Shown: positions 4,863 to 5,282 of the stretch, one piece after another
How positions within the stretch are numbered: the first letter of the stretch is position 1
Layout of the letters: every line of letters starts with the position of its first letter
Source: Parachlamydiaceae bacterium
Lineage (GTDB): Bacteria > Chlamydiota > Chlamydiia > Chlamydiales > Parachlamydiaceae
Length of the DNA: 5,282 bases
Assembly (NCBI GenBank): GCA_003164155.1
Contig: PLSG01000554.1
Coordinates: 3,504-8,785 of the forward strand
Direction: 5' to 3'
Position numbers and translations under genes: made by a program
Notes under the pieces: model-generated
Told to the model about the DNA's origin: nothing
Seen by the model: the letters and a program-made list of their open reading frames with translations, nothing else
Database searches by the model: none

Positions 4863-5282
4863 TTGAACCCATCCAATTTCCCCGAGGACCTGCACAGTTA
4901 CGGCATTGCAGATTATATTGAAAATATCCATACTGAAAAAAAATTATGCGTGGATGGTATGGCACAGAAAAGGAAAATGCCCGTCAACTGGCAACGAGCC
5001 TTATTATTAGGCATGGGCGTGGCCTTAGTCTTGCTCGGACTGGAAGTGATCTGGGGCTGGCATATCAAAAGTTTGGTCATGGTGCAGCCGTTTGCCGACG
5101 CCATACCCATGCAGTACAATACGGCTGTGTGTTTTCTGTTGATAGGCCTAGCCTTTGTTGTCCTATATGGGGAAAGAATTCCTTATCTAAGCTTGGTCAT
5201 GGGCATTTTTGTGCTGTTGTTTGCTTTGATTTCCCTCAGCCAAAATATTTTTGAGATCAATCTCGGCATCGACGAGCTCTTC
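4863..5282 (+). CDS. N-terminal part of a multi-pass membrane sensor-like protein (cut by window end)
   Basis: The frame is open from 4827 to the window end. Starting at TTG 4863 gives 140 residues and no stop. Three hydrophobic segments are visible, at about residues 46-64, 86-102 and 108-125. The text PMQYNTAVCFLLIGLAF (82-98) and INLGIDELF (132-140) resemble the membrane sensor region found at the N terminus of many histidine kinases, GGDEF proteins and SpoIIE-type phosphatases, where a second half and an output domain follow. The output domain lies outside the window, so the type of signalling protein cannot be named. TTG 4863 has the best ribosome site (AAAAGGG, 6-nt spacer). ATG 4959 (MAQKRK) or ATG 4977 (MPVNWQ) would start just before the first membrane segment and are real alternatives, but their ribosome sites are weak or too close. 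It is transcribed divergently from the NamZ-like gene. Confidence 0.72.
   Translation, partial: MNPSNFPEDLHSYGIADYIENIHTEKKLCVDGMAQKRKMPVNWQRALLLGMGVALVLLGLEVIWGWHIKSLVMVQPFADAIPMQYNTAVCFLLIGLAFVVLYGERIPYLSLVMGIFVLLFALISLSQNIFEINLGIDELF

Noticed and set aside
4946..5254. Plus-strand open frame of 102 residues starting MRGWYG
   Set aside because: It overlaps, in another frame, the open frame with three membrane segments and recognisable sensor-type text, and it lacks plausible protein character.

Overview
The window looks like a piece of a chromosome from a member of the Chlamydiales, probably a relative living in amoebae rather than Chlamydia itself. The main evidence is the replicative helicase DnaB. 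Its N-terminal domain and its Walker A context (AARPAMGKTAL) closely resemble the chlamydial chromosomal DnaB as I remember it; no alignment was run. The dnaB and NamZ-like genes are close to 50% GC in the stretches I counted. The first 1.6 kb is far more AT-rich, about 35% GC in a counted line, which suggests a different history.

Layout, left to right. (1) 1-103: a short AT-rich flank holding a degenerate GCAAAG-type repeat array. (2) 104-1438, minus strand: a class II Fic-domain protein with a complete catalytic motif, its own inhibitory helix and a C-terminal winged helix. (3) 1439-1786: a 348-bp gap without a gene. It holds an operator-like cluster of CTACTAA/TTAGTAG half-sites upstream of the Fic gene, a second GCAAAG-type array facing the first, and a hairpin just after the dnaB stop. 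(4) 1787-3238, minus strand: complete dnaB. (5) 3239-3499: a gap without a gene, filled by a roughly 236-bp element bounded by inverted repeats. The element contains two large, perfectly paired hairpins in opposite orientation. (6) 3500-4789, minus strand: a secreted NamZ-like (DUF1343, GH171) protein whose stop codon lies inside the right end of that element. (7) 4790-4862: a divergent intergenic region. (8) About 4863 to the window end, plus strand: the N-terminal part of a multi-pass membrane protein resembling the sensor domain of bacterial membrane signalling proteins. It is cut by the window edge.

The genes do not form an obvious pathway. DnaB is core replication machinery, the NamZ-like protein probably acts on peptidoglycan fragments in the periplasm, the partial membrane protein is probably a signalling sensor, and the Fic gene looks like an accessory insertion beside dnaB. 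The most notable signal is the pair of hairpins between dnaB and the NamZ-like gene. They share 11-nt outer arms and an 11-nt apical core, but the middle parts of their stems differ in sequence while staying fully self-complementary.
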